From NCBI GenBank assembly GCA_945878375.1, contig CAMDWG010000023.1:1-52692 (forward strand): 52,692 nt of DNA, in the 5' to 3' direction. A program made the position numbers and the translations under genes. Source of the DNA: Roseomonas mucosa. Its GTDB lineage: Bacteria > Pseudomonadota > Alphaproteobacteria > Acetobacterales > Acetobacteraceae. Positions 1 through 9,977 of this stretch are shown here, piece by piece (the first letter of the stretch is position 1; every line of letters begins with the position of its first letter). The notes beneath the pieces are model-generated. The model had not been told where the DNA came from, made no database searches, and saw only the letters and a program-made list of their open reading frames with translations.

Positions 1-224
1 GTGGTGAAGGTGAAGCTGACGGCGGCGACGTTCCGCTGCGCGCCGGTGCCGGTGAAGGTCACCCGCTGGCGGGCATAGCCATTGCCCGCCGGTTCGCCGG
101 TCACGCCCGTCGCATCCGCCCCGCCTGTGCCCAGCGCGGCGAAGATCGATGAGGGCAGGCTGGGCAGGCGGCCGCAGATGGCGCGGGCAAGCAGGTTCTT
201 CGCGTGGTCGGTCAGGTCGGTCAT
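1..224 (-). CDS. Phage tail-fibre-like protein, N-terminal part (cut by window edge)
   Basis: The frame opens with ATG at 222-224, preceded on the minus strand by an AGGAGA ribosome-binding site, and runs off the left edge without a stop, giving 74 codons. It reads MTDLTDHAKNLLARAICGRL and later contains a G-NGYARQRVTFTG stretch. That Gly-Tyr-Ala-Arg-Gln pattern after a GE-sGg region resembles small phage tail-fibre/appendage proteins. It lies downstream of the two other phage-like genes in the same transcription direction, so it is probably the third gene of that module. The family call rests on motif resemblance only, and the C-terminus is not visible. Confidence 0.6.
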   Translation of the reverse strand, partial: MTDLTDHAKNLLARAICGRLPSLPSSIFAALGTGGADATGVTGEPAGNGYARQRVTFTGTGAQRNVAAVSFTFT

Positions 225-263
225 GCGGGTCTCTCCTGGAAGTTTGGCTCGCCTGCGGTCCCG

Positions 264-287
264 GCGGCACGGGGCCGCACGTGCCGC
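264..287 (-). other. GC-rich hairpin between two phage-tail-like genes
   Basis: The arms GCGGCACG and CGTGCCGC form a perfect 8-bp stem around an 8-base loop, in the 190-bp gap between the tailspike-like gene and the next small tail gene. There is no T-run after it in the minus direction, so it is at best a weak terminator or an mRNA-stabilising stem. I see nothing else in this gap. Confidence 0.3.
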
Positions 288-414
288 GCAGGCGGAGCCT
301 AGTGGGAAAGGGGAAGGGGCTGCCGCACCGCGTCACGCGTGCGGGCAGGATCCGTCGGTGTTGCGGTTGGGGCTGGGGACGCAGCGCGTCAGGCCGGGCT
401 GCGTCCCAGCTTCG

Positions 415-2769
415 TCACGGCGCACCGGCGCCGGACAGCAGCAGCAGCCGCGTCGTGCCGCCATCGGGGCTGAAGGCGAGCAGCGTCGCGAGGCCACCGG
501 CGCGGATCCTGGTATGGCCGTCCGGATTGGTCGGCGTCGTGCCGCTGAAGCCGGTCATCGCGATGGTGAGGTCGGACGCGGTGCGGTTGACGACGAGGCA
601 GGAGAAGCCATCCCCCGTTGCCGTCCAGTTGATCGACAGCGTCGTGCCGGTATTGGCGCTGACCAGCCTGGCATTGTGCGCGGCGAGGGTCAGCGCGGTG
701 GGCGCGGCGGTGGCGACCACCGGCAGGCGGCGTGCGGTGAACTGGCCGTCCACATAGCTCTTCCGTGCCGCGTGGTTCGCGGCGGTGGGGTCGCCTGGGA
801 TCAGCAGGTGGCCCTGGAGCGTGACCGTGCCATTGGCCGAGATCCGCAGCCTTTCGTTGAAGGTGTTGCCGCTCCGCGTTTCCACCACGAAGGCGCCGGC
901 CTCGCTGCCGGTCGTCACCGTCTCGCTGATGCCGGCCGCCCGGACGAAGGGGGTCTCGGCGCCGGCGGCATTGTTGCCGCTGAAGACCAGCTGGCCGAGC
1001 GTGTGCCCCGCCGCCGGGCTGGCGGAGGCCCGGCGCAGCGTCACCCCCATCGGCGCGGTCATGGCCGAGGGCGCGCCGAAGATCACGCCGCCATTGGGGT
1101 TGTTCGCCGCGTCGCCGCCGATCTGCAGCGGCGCGAGCGCCCCGGCGCCGAGCGAGATGCTGTAGGTGACCGCGCTGTTCTGGTTCTCGATGTCGAGGCT
1201 GGCGCCGAGCGCGCCGGATCGGGGCAGCAGCACCGTGCTCGACTGGTCGGGCGAGGACCGTGCGGCCTGGGCACGATTGCCGACCAGGATGATACGCGAC
1301 GCATCCGCGCTGGTGTCCCCGCTGAAGCTGGCGCTGCGCGTGTCGCAGGCCACCACCGCCAGGTTGTCGCCGCCGCTGCCCAGATGGAGGGTGGAGGCCG
1401 GCAGATCGCAGGCGACCAGCGTCAGCCCGCCATCCAGGACATCGATCGTGCGGCCAGCGCCGCCACCGCCCACCATGACGCCGACGAACTGGTTGTCAGC
1501 CTCGTTCGGAGAGGTGCTGTTGACGCGGATCGCGGTCGCCATGGAACTGATGAAGCCGCCGAGCCACTTGGCGCGGAAGGCGGAGCCGCGGATCCAGGCG
1601 CCGACCGTGGCCGGGTCCTTCAGGCTCAGCAGGTCGTCCACGCTGCAATTGTTCAGCTGGATGGACTGGGCCCCGTCGCCCAGGTCGAAGCCGATATTGT
1701 AGCCGTAGCAGAAGCAGTTCACGCACTCCGCCACATCGCTGCTCTCGATGCGGAAGGCGGTGCCGAGCCTGCGGTTGTTCCAGACGGCCAGCGTGCCGCC
1801 CCCGGTATGGCTGCCGGCGAAGCCGACGCCCTGGAGGTCGAACCGCGTCGCATCGATGACCGTGGCCGTTGCCCGCGTGTTGGCCGGGGCGATGCCGTTC
1901 ACGCCGAAGACGTTCACCAGGTCGCCGGTGACAAGGTTGTGCGCGGCCGCGGTGGTGATTCGGACCAGCCCGGCGCCATTGTTCGCCACATTCGCGATCG
2001 GGGTCTGCACCAGCGAGACGCCACCGAGATTCCCCGTCAGGAAGGGCCAGAAATGGACATCATGGATGCGCGTGATGTCATAGGTTCGCGTCAGCCAGAT
2101 GCCGTTGCGGTTGTCGCCGCGCATGCGGCGGATGTTGACCCGCTGGCTGTTGTCGGCGCGAAGTGCCAGATCGAAGCCGAGCACCAGCACATCCTCGACC
2201 AGCGCATCGTGATGCGTGCCGGATCCGTCGCCGATGGTGATGGCGGTCCCCGCCATCGCCGCGCGCAGCGCGATGGCCGCGCGCATATTGGTCGGCGGTG
2301 CGCCGATCCCGTCGCGGATCACCGCGACGGAGCGCAGCGTCGCGCCGCGCATGACGCGGATGGTGCGGGTCGCGTTGAGCAGGATGCTGCCGGGGATGGA
2401 TCCGTAATTGGCCCCGGGCCGTTGCCCACCCGGGAAGACCGGGCCTTCGAGGCAGACATTCTCCTTCACCACCAACTCCGCCCCCGCCACGCGGTAGCGG
2501 CGCGGCCCGAGGCGCACCACGCCACCCCCGGCGGCGTGAGCGGCATCGATCGCCGCCTGGAGGGCGCCGACATCGTCGGCGATGCCGTTCCCGACCGCGC
2601 CGTAGTCGCGGACATGGAACATGCGTTCGGCGAAGATGCCGGCGGTGATCTGCGCGAAGGTCGCGCGCCGCGTCTCCGCCGCTGCGCCGCTGCCCTGGAC
2701 GATGGGCGCGAGGTCCCCCGCGCCGAGCGCGGTGGCGGCGGGGAGGTCTGTGATCCTGGTATCGGGCAT
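415..2769 (-). CDS. Tail fibre/tailspike-like protein with right-handed beta-helix (pectate-lyase-like) domain
   Basis: This 784-residue protein begins MPDTRITDLPAATALGAGDL, a short N-terminal motif common in phage tail fibres. Around residues 50-75 it has the signature of the pectate-lyase-3 / GH28-related beta-helix family (VRDYGAVGNGIADDVGALQAA). Long repetitive Gly/Asn/Val-rich sequence consistent with beta-helix coils follows to about residue 500. Near residue 670 it has the D-P-ANHAARKSYVDGQ element typical of phage fibre stems, and the C-terminus is a small beta-rich domain. Such proteins bind or cleave surface polysaccharide, but no catalytic residues can be assigned here. The start has an AAGAGGGG ribosome site. 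It sits between two other tail-like genes. Confidence 0.8.
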   Translation of the reverse strand: MPDTRITDLPAATALGAGDLAPIVQGSGAAAETRRATFAQITAGIFAERMFHVRDYGAVGNGIADDVGALQAAIDAAHAAGGGVVRLGPRRYRVAGAELVVKENVCLEGPVFPGGQRPGANYGSIPGSILLNATRTIRVMRGATLRSVAVIRDGIGAPPTNMRAAIALRAAMAGTAITIGDGSGTHHDALVEDVLVLGFDLALRADNSQRVNIRRMRGDNRNGIWLTRTYDITRIHDVHFWPFLTGNLGGVSLVQTPIANVANNGAGLVRITTAAAHNLVTGDLVNVFGVNGIAPANTRATATVIDATRFDLQGVGFAGSHTGGGTLAVWNNRRLGTAFRIESSDVAECVNCFCYGYNIGFDLGDGAQSIQLNNCSVDDLLSLKDPATVGAWIRGSAFRAKWLGGFISSMATAIRVNSTSPNEADNQFVGVMVGGGGAGRTIDVLDGGLTLVACDLPASTLHLGSGGDNLAVVACDTRSASFSGDTSADASRIILVGNRAQAARSSPDQSSTVLLPRSGALGASLDIENQNSAVTYSISLGAGALAPLQIGGDAANNPNGGVIFGAPSAMTAPMGVTLRRASASPAAGHTLGQLVFSGNNAAGAETPFVRAAGISETVTTGSEAGAFVVETRSGNTFNERLRISANGTVTLQGHLLIPGDPTAANHAARKSYVDGQFTARRLPVVATAAPTALTLAAHNARLVSANTGTTLSINWTATGDGFSCLVVNRTASDLTIAMTGFSGTTPTNPDGHTRIRAGGLATLLAFSPDGGTTRLLLLSGAGAP

Positions 2770-2831
2770 CGGCCCCTCTTGTGTTCGGGTGGTGCTGCGG
2801 GAAGGAGAAGGCGCGGGTGGGTGCGCGCGCC

Positions 2832-3482
2832 TCAGATCAGCAGGCGGCCGCCGGACTGGGTCAGCACCGTCTGGCCGCCCTGGGCGAGCAGCGCGTAGGG
2901 CGGGCTGACGGCGAAGGATGGCGAGGTGTCCGCGACCAGCGGCGCGCCGACCGCCTCGACCCGCAGGCGATAGCCCGATCCGGCGGCGGGGGCGGGAAGG
3001 CTGGCGCTGGCGGTGCCCGCGGTGACACTGGCCGCCTGCGGGCCGCGCACCGTGGTGCCCGCGGCGTCGCGGATCGAGAAGCTGACCTGCGCGACCGGGC
3101 CGGTGACGCGCGCTTCCGCCAGCACCTGCCCACCCGCGACGATGCCGCCCGCGAGGGGCGCGAGCAGCACGGTCATCGCCACGGCGGTCGCCATCTGGCG
3201 CACAGAGAAGCGCTGCGCGGCACTGCGATTGACGCGGAAGGGCGCGGTGGCGGTGTCCACGACCACGCCGCCCGGCACCGTCGGGCCCGGACGCACGGTG
3301 GTCAGCGTCAGCGCGTCGGAGGCCTGGAGCAGGATCACATCGCCAAAGGTCAGCCGCGATCCGGCTGGGGCGAAGTAGCCAGCCGCCAGTGCGTCGGCCC
3401 GCGTGTCGGGCGTGCGGTAGAGCCAGATGGTGAAGCCGCTATTCGCCAGCAGCGAGGTCAGGCCAGAATTGTCGAAGGGCAT
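2832..3482 (-). CDS. Phage-tail-module protein of unknown function
   Basis: This is a 216-residue protein. I chose the ATG at 3482 (MPFDNSGLTSLLANSGFTIW) because a CGGAG ribosome site precedes it; an in-frame extension to 3563 is Pro/Arg-rich and looks non-coding. Residues 1-75 form a compact domain with a 'gFTIWLYRTPDTRADALAAGYF...GDVILLQ' pattern that I associate with genes next to tail fibres in alphaproteobacterial prophage-like clusters. The rest is Ala/Val/Gly-rich with beta-strand character, and there is no signal peptide. It is the first gene of the minus-strand module and follows the promoter at 3654-3683. The function is not recognised. Confidence 0.65.
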   Translation of the reverse strand: MPFDNSGLTSLLANSGFTIWLYRTPDTRADALAAGYFAPAGSRLTFGDVILLQASDALTLTTVRPGPTVPGGVVVDTATAPFRVNRSAAQRFSVRQMATAVAMTVLLAPLAGGIVAGGQVLAEARVTGPVAQVSFSIRDAAGTTVRGPQAASVTAGTASASLPAPAAGSGYRLRVEAVGAPLVADTSPSFAVSPPYALLAQGGQTVLTQSGGRLLI

Positions 3483-3786
3483 GCGGGGCTCCGGACAGGC
3501 GCGCGCAGACACGACGCGCTGGGGAGCGCGCCGTGGCGGTGGCGGACATGGAAGGGGATCCATCCCGGCCGCTGGCGCGGCCGGCGCGGGAAGGCGCGGG
3601 ATGGGGCGGGAGCCGTGGGACGGTGCGGGCGCACCTCGCCCCTTGGCATGGCCTCTTTAGCTTCGCCCGCGTATCGATGTCAAGACAAAAGTCCTAGAAA
3701 TCCTTCGGCCCCTGGCCCGCTGCACGAGATCGATCACGTGCTAGTTTCCGGCCATTGGAGTCGGGACCACGCCCGGGGGGATGCCC
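3483..3786. other. Intergenic region between the phage-like module and potF
   Basis: This divergent region of about 300 bp carries the minus-strand promoter at 3654-3683 and, on the plus side, the leader of potF ending in a GGGGGG ribosome site at 3775-3780. Bases 3660-3760 are less GC-rich than the surroundings. I found no convincing plus-strand promoter, tRNA or small gene. Confidence 0.5.
3654..3683 (-). promoter_or_regulatory. Sigma70-type promoter for the phage-tail-like module
   Basis: On the minus strand a perfect -35 TTGACA (3678-3683) is followed after 18 bases by TAAAGA (3654-3659). Transcription would start near 3647, leaving a leader of about 165 bases before the ATG at 3482. It is among the best sigma70 matches I saw in the window. 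Confidence 0.6.
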
Positions 3787-4893
3787 ATGCGACGCTTGAT
3801 GCTGATCGGCGGAATTTTCGCCGCCTTGTTTGCCGCCGCCCTGCCCGCCGCACCGGTTGCGGCGCAGGAGCGGGTCGTCAACGTCTTCAACTGGAACGAT
3901 TATATCGACCCCTACATGGTCCAGCGCTTCACGCGGGAGACCGGCATCCGCGTGCGCTACGACGTCTTCGACAGCCTGGAGACGCTGGAAGGCCGCCTGT
4001 CGGCGGGGCGCAGCGGCTATGACATCGTGGTGCCCACCAGCGAGCCAACCTTCTCGCGCCTTGCGCGCGCAGGCGGCTTCCGCCCCCTGGACCGCGCGCT
4101 GGTGCCGAATCTTGGGAATCTCGACCCAGCCTTGCAGGCGCAGATCGCCGTCTCCGACCCCGGCAACCGGTTCGGGGCGCTCTATCTGTGGGGCACGATC
4201 GGCCTTGGGGTGAATGCGGACCGGATCCGCGCCCTGGCGCCGGATGCGCCGCTGGACAGCCTGGCGCTGCTGCTGGACCCCGCCCATGCGCGGCGGATCG
4301 CGCGCTGCGGCATCACCATGATGGACAGCGCCATCGACGTGATCCCGACCGTGCTGCGCTATCTGGGCAAGGACCCGAACAGCACCGATGCCGGCGACCT
4401 GCGCGAGGTCGAGCGCGCGCTGATGGCGATCCGGCCCTTCATCCGCAATTTCTCCACCGGCGGCGCGATCGAGGCGATGGCGGCCGGGCAGGCCTGTCTT
4501 GCCTTCGGCTATTCGGGCGACATGATCCAGGCTGGGCTGCGCGCCGCCGAGGCGGGGCGCGGCGTCACGGTGCGCTACGTGGCGCCGAAGGAAGGCGCGC
4601 AGCTCTGGTTCGACCTGCTCGCGATCCCGGCGGATGCGCCGAACCCGGACGCGGCGCATGCCTTCATCAACTTCCTCCTCCAGCCGGATGTGATGGCGCA
4701 CATCACCAACCATGTCCGCTACCCGAATGGCGTGCCCGCCAGCCGCGCGCTGGTCGATGCGGCGGTCGCCGGCGATCCGGCTGTCTTCCCGCCGGAGGCG
4801 CTGCGCGCCAGCTTCTTCACCATCGGCCCGGTGCCACAGGCGGCGGAGCGCGCGCGTTCGCGCGTCTGGTCGCGCTTCAAGGCGGGACGGTGA
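3787..4893 (+). CDS. potF: Polyamine ABC transporter periplasmic binding protein PotF-like
   Basis: This is the solute-binding subunit of a spermidine/putrescine importer. A Sec signal peptide occupies about residues 1-26 (MRRLMLIGGIFAALFAAALP, then APVAAQ-E). The mature N-terminus reads VVNVFNWNDYIDPYMVQRFT, the hallmark of the PotD/PotF family, and VRYDVFDSLETLEGRLSAG and GYDIVVPT follow as in PotF. Its 368 residues match the family length. I took the ATG at 3787 rather than the one at 3781 because the GGGGGG ribosome site lies six bases before it but directly against the earlier ATG. The stop overlaps the potG start (GTGA). Binding preference between putrescine and spermidine cannot be read with confidence. 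Confidence 0.9.
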   Translation: MRRLMLIGGIFAALFAAALPAAPVAAQERVVNVFNWNDYIDPYMVQRFTRETGIRVRYDVFDSLETLEGRLSAGRSGYDIVVPTSEPTFSRLARAGGFRPLDRALVPNLGNLDPALQAQIAVSDPGNRFGALYLWGTIGLGVNADRIRALAPDAPLDSLALLLDPAHARRIARCGITMMDSAIDVIPTVLRYLGKDPNSTDAGDLREVERALMAIRPFIRNFSTGGAIEAMAAGQACLAFGYSGDMIQAGLRAAEAGRGVTVRYVAPKEGAQLWFDLLAIPADAPNPDAAHAFINFLLQPDVMAHITNHVRYPNGVPASRALVDAAVAGDPAVFPPEALRASFFTIGPVPQAAERARSRVWSRFKAGR

Positions 4894-6038
4894 GCCTCGC
4901 CACCGCGCGGCCCGGCGCGGCGGCGCCCTGGCGCGATGCGGATGCGGAGCCGTTGCTCCGCATCTCCGGCGTGACCAAGCGCTTCGGCGGGCATCTCGCG
5001 GTGGAGGATGTCAGCCTGGACATCCATCGCGGCGAATTCTTCGCCCTGCTGGGCGGGTCGGGGTCGGGGAAGTCCACGCTGCTGCGGATGCTGGCGGGGC
5101 TGCTGCAGCCCGATGCCGGGCGGATCGTGCTGGACGGGCAGGATATGGCAGGCGTGCCGGCCTATCAGCGGCCGGTGAACATGATGTTCCAATCCTACGC
5201 CCTGTTCCCGCACATGACCGTCGCGCGGAACATCGCCTTCGGCCTGCGGATGGAAGGCGCGCCGAGGGCCGTCATCCGCGATCGCGTGGCGGAGATGCTG
5301 GCGCTGGTCCGCATGGAGGGCTTCGGCGAGCGGCGCCCTGCCGCGCTGTCCGGCGGGCAGCGTGCGCGTATCGCGCTGGCGCGTGCCCTGGCGAAGCGGC
5401 CGAAGCTGCTGCTGCTGGACGAACCGCTTTCGGCGCTCGACAAGAACCTGCGCGAATCCATGCAGTTCGAGCTGCGGTCGATCCAGGACCGCACCGGCAC
5501 CACCTGCGTCATCGTCACGCATGACCAGCAGGAAGCCATGACGATGGCGACCCGGCTTGCCGTGATGGAGCGCGGCGCGCTGGCCCAGATCGGCACGCCG
5601 GGCGAGGTCTATGAATACCCCAACAGCCGCTTCACCGCGGAATTCCTCGGCACGGCCAATATCCTCGAAGGGGTGGTACAGGCGACGGGGCCGGGCGGCG
5701 CCCGCATCGGCGCCACGGGCCTCGCGATGGACATCCTCTCCGACATGCCGGCGCCCAAGCCTGTCGGCAGTCGCGTCTTCGTCGCGCTGCGGCCGGAACG
5801 GCTGGCCATCGCGCGCGCGGCCGATGCGATGCGGCATGGCGACAATCGCCTGCTGGGCTGGGTGCGGGAGATCGCCTATCTCGGCGACAGCTTCATCTAC
5901 CATGTGGAAGTGGAGGGCGGCCGCGTTATCCGCGTCAGCCAGCCCAATCCGCGCCGGATGACGGAACGCCCGCTGCACGGCGGGGACCCGGTCGCCATCA
6001 CCTGGGACGTGCAGGCCAGCATGGTCCTGCCGGAATGA
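4890..6038 (+). CDS. potG: Polyamine ABC transporter ATP-binding protein PotG-like
   Basis: This cytoplasmic ATPase powers polyamine import. The GTG at 4890 overlaps the potF stop by four bases and gives 382 residues; the open frame extends further upstream, but only as an out-of-phase shadow of potF. It has Walker A GGSGSGKST, Q-loop region MMFQSYALFPHMTV, signature LSGGQRARIALARAL and Walker B LLLLDEPLSALD, followed by the H-loop (VTHDQQEAMTMA). The C-terminal 120 residues form a TOBE-type regulatory domain, as in PotA/PotG. It sits between the binding protein and the two permeases. Confidence 0.92.
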   Translation: MSLATARPGAAAPWRDADAEPLLRISGVTKRFGGHLAVEDVSLDIHRGEFFALLGGSGSGKSTLLRMLAGLLQPDAGRIVLDGQDMAGVPAYQRPVNMMFQSYALFPHMTVARNIAFGLRMEGAPRAVIRDRVAEMLALVRMEGFGERRPAALSGGQRARIALARALAKRPKLLLLDEPLSALDKNLRESMQFELRSIQDRTGTTCVIVTHDQQEAMTMATRLAVMERGALAQIGTPGEVYEYPNSRFTAEFLGTANILEGVVQATGPGGARIGATGLAMDILSDMPAPKPVGSRVFVALRPERLAIARAADAMRHGDNRLLGWVREIAYLGDSFIYHVEVEGGRVIRVSQPNPRRMTERPLHGGDPVAITWDVQASMVLPE

Positions 6039-6919
6039 GCCGGCGCGTCGGTCGTGCCCTGGTGCTGGCGCTGCCGGCGGCCTGGATGCTGCTGTTCTTC
6101 GCCGCCCCCTTCGCCATCGTGCTGTCCATCGGCTTCGCCGAACCGGCGGAGGGCATACCGCCCTATGCCCCCCTGCTGCGCCCGGCGGATGGGGCGCTGC
6201 CGGCGCTGCATCTCAATCTCGATAACGTCAGGCTGCTGTGGGAAGATCCGTTCTACATCGAGGCTGTGCTGCGAAGCCTGCGCGTCGCCGCCATCTCCGC
6301 CACGCTCTGCCTCCTGATCGGCTATCCGATGGCGCTGGCCATCGCGCGCGCATCGGAATCCTGGCGCAACACGCTGCTGTTGCTGGTGATCCTGCCCTTC
6401 TGGACGTCCTTCCTGCTGCGTGTCACGGCCTGGATCGGGCTGTTGCAGGACCAGGGCTGGATCAATGGCGCGCTGATGGCGCTTGGCGTGATCGCGGAGC
6501 CGATCCCGCTGCTCTACACCGATCTCGCGATGTATCTCGGCATCACCTATTGCTACCTGCCCTTCATGGTGCTGCCGGTCTATGCGACACTTGTGAAGCT
6601 GGATGCGGCGCTGCTGGATGCGGCGTCCGATCTCGGGGCGCCGCCCTGGCGGGGCTTCCTCGCCGTGACGCTGCCGCTCTCCTTGCCGGGTGTGCTGGCC
6701 GGCTTCCTGCTGGTGTTCATTCCGGCGGTCGGTGAATTCGTCATCCCCGAATTGCTCGGTGGCCCGGGCGCGCAACTCATCGGCCGCGTGCTCTGGACCG
6801 AGTTCTTCCAGAACCGGGACTGGCCCCTGGCCTCCGCGCTGGCGGTTGGGTTGCTGGTCGCGCTGGTGCTGCCCATCGCGATCTTCCAGGGGCGGATAGG
6901 GCGGGAGGAGGCGCGGTGA
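6035..6919 (+). CDS. potH: Polyamine ABC transporter permease PotH-like
   Basis: This is one of the two inner-membrane channel subunits, 294 residues with about six hydrophobic segments. The first lies at residues 7-30 (LVLALPAAWMLLFFAAPFAI). The EAA-type cytoplasmic loop that docks to the ATPase is visible as DLGAPPWRGFLAVTLPLSLP, and FIPAVGEFVIPELLGG follows, as in PotH/PotB. The ATG overlaps the potG stop by four bases (ATGA), so translation is likely coupled. It pairs with the next gene, PotI. Confidence 0.9.
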   Translation: MSRRVGRALVLALPAAWMLLFFAAPFAIVLSIGFAEPAEGIPPYAPLLRPADGALPALHLNLDNVRLLWEDPFYIEAVLRSLRVAAISATLCLLIGYPMALAIARASESWRNTLLLLVILPFWTSFLLRVTAWIGLLQDQGWINGALMALGVIAEPIPLLYTDLAMYLGITYCYLPFMVLPVYATLVKLDAALLDAASDLGAPPWRGFLAVTLPLSLPGVLAGFLLVFIPAVGEFVIPELLGGPGAQLIGRVLWTEFFQNRDWPLASALAVGLLVALVLPIAIFQGRIGREEAR

Positions 6920-7713
6920 GACGCCTCGGCGCCCTTCTCATCCCCCTCGGGCTCGGCTTCGCCTTCCTCTATCTGCCGATCCTGCTGATGGTCGTCTTTT
7001 CCTTCAACGACAGCCGGATGGTCACGTCCTTCACCGGCGTATCGCTGCGCTGGTACGAGGCGCTGTGGCGCAACGAGGCGCTGATGGAGGCGCTGTTCCT
7101 CTCGCTCAGGATCGCCGCCGTCTCCGCCACCATGGCGACCATTTTGGGCGTGCTGGCCGGCTTCGCACTGGCGCGCTTCGGGCGCTTCCGCGGCCGGGTG
7201 GCCTTTGGCGGGCTGATGGCCGCGCCGCTGGTGATGCCCGAAGTGATCACGGGCCTGTCGCTGCTGCTGCTGTTCGTGGCGCTGGAACAGGCCTTCGGCT
7301 TTCCCGCCGGCCGCGGCGCCGACACGGTGGCGATCGCGCATGCGACCTTCGGCGCGGCCTATGTGGCCGTCGTGGTGCAGTCGCGCCTGTCCGGCTTCGA
7401 TGCGAGCCTCGAGGATGCGGCGATGGATCTCGGCGCGCCCCCCTGGCGCGTCTTCATCCTGATCACACTGCCGCTGATCGCGCCGGCCGTGGCGGCGGGC
7501 TGGCTGCTGGCCTTCACCCTCTCGCTCGACGACCTGGTGATTGCGAGCTTCGTCTCGGGACCGGGCGCCTCGACCCTGCCGATGGTCATCTTCTCCTCCG
7601 TCCGGCTCGGGCTGACGCCGGAACTCTATGCGCTGGCGACGCTGATGGTGCTGGCGGTGGGGCTGGCGCTCGGCCTCGCGTGGCGGCTGGCCAGGCGCCC
7701 TCCCGGTGCCTGA
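6916..7713 (+). CDS. potI: Polyamine ABC transporter permease PotI-like
   Basis: This is the second inner-membrane permease, 265 residues, starting at a GTG that overlaps the potH stop by four bases. It begins with a long hydrophobic helix (LLIPLGLGFAFLYLPILLMV) followed by FSFNDSRMVTSFTGVSLRWY, the PotC/PotI pattern in which the first periplasmic loop carries FN-S---W-G-S--WY. The EAA loop reads DLGAPPWRVFILITLPLIAP, and the same DLGAPPWR core occurs in PotH. SLDDLVIASFVSGPG follows, also typical of PotI. It ends the four-gene transporter operon. Confidence 0.9.
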   Translation: MRRLGALLIPLGLGFAFLYLPILLMVVFSFNDSRMVTSFTGVSLRWYEALWRNEALMEALFLSLRIAAVSATMATILGVLAGFALARFGRFRGRVAFGGLMAAPLVMPEVITGLSLLLLFVALEQAFGFPAGRGADTVAIAHATFGAAYVAVVVQSRLSGFDASLEDAAMDLGAPPWRVFILITLPLIAPAVAAGWLLAFTLSLDDLVIASFVSGPGASTLPMVIFSSVRLGLTPELYALATLMVLAVGLALGLAWRLARRPPGA

Positions 7714-7756
7714 TCGGCGCCACGATCCCTCCACCATCGCGTGGCAGGGTGGTGCC

Positions 7757-9435
<1,679 letters not shown>

Positions 9436-9481
9436 CGTCATGCGATGACCGGAAGGCCGTCGGCCAGAAGGTCTGAATCGC

Positions 9482-9922
9482 ATGGCCAACCAAGCCTTCA
9501 GCCTCCGCCCTGCGACGGAGGCTGATTTCGAACCGGTGCTCGCGCTGTCCATCCGAGCGATGCGCGAGCATCTGGAACGCATCGGCCGCTTCGATCCGGA
9601 GCGCCGCCGCAGCCGGATGCGCCTGCCCTTCGATGCCGGCATCCTGCGGATCATCGAACAGGACGGCGCGCTGGCGGGCTGCGTCGGCGTGTTGCCGCGC
9701 GACGCCTGGGTCGAGATCCACAGCCTGTTCCTCGACACCCATGCGCAGGGTCGCGGATTGGGCGAGGCCATCTTCCGCGTGATCCTGGCGGAGCATCCCG
9801 GCCGGACCTTCCGGCTCGAGGTGGTGAAGCAGAGCCCGGCGCGCCGCTTCTGGGAGCGGCTCGGCTTCGTCCAGTACGGAGAGGATGAGACCGACTGGCT
9901 GATGGAACGCGCGCCGGATTGA
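9482..9922 (+). CDS. GNAT family N-acetyltransferase
   Basis: This 146-residue single-domain GNAT protein has the acetyl-CoA pyrophosphate-binding motif HAQGRGLGEAIF, preceded by the hydrophobic strand WVEIHSLFLD. The C-terminal motif B region reads LEVVKQSPARRFWERLGFVQYG, typical of the fold. It has no signal peptide. The acyl acceptor cannot be predicted. It lies alone between two aspartate aminotransferase paralogues, 46 bases after the first and 55 before the second, with an AAGG ribosome site. Co-transcription with both is likely but a shared pathway is unproven. Confidence 0.8.
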   Translation: MANQAFSLRPATEADFEPVLALSIRAMREHLERIGRFDPERRRSRMRLPFDAGILRIIEQDGALAGCVGVLPRDAWVEIHSLFLDTHAQGRGLGEAIFRVILAEHPGRTFRLEVVKQSPARRFWERLGFVQYGEDETDWLMERAPD

Positions 9923-9977
9923 GCCGCACGCGCCCGGGGGATAGGTTGCGCCCCCTGTTCCGGAGGTCCCGCTCGCC

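Noticed and set aside
82-2898. Open plus-strand frame of over 900 codons opposite the tailspike gene
   Set aside because: It is Arg/Gly/Ala/His-rich without any domain and is the antisense shadow of a recognisable minus-strand gene; such frames are expected at this GC content.
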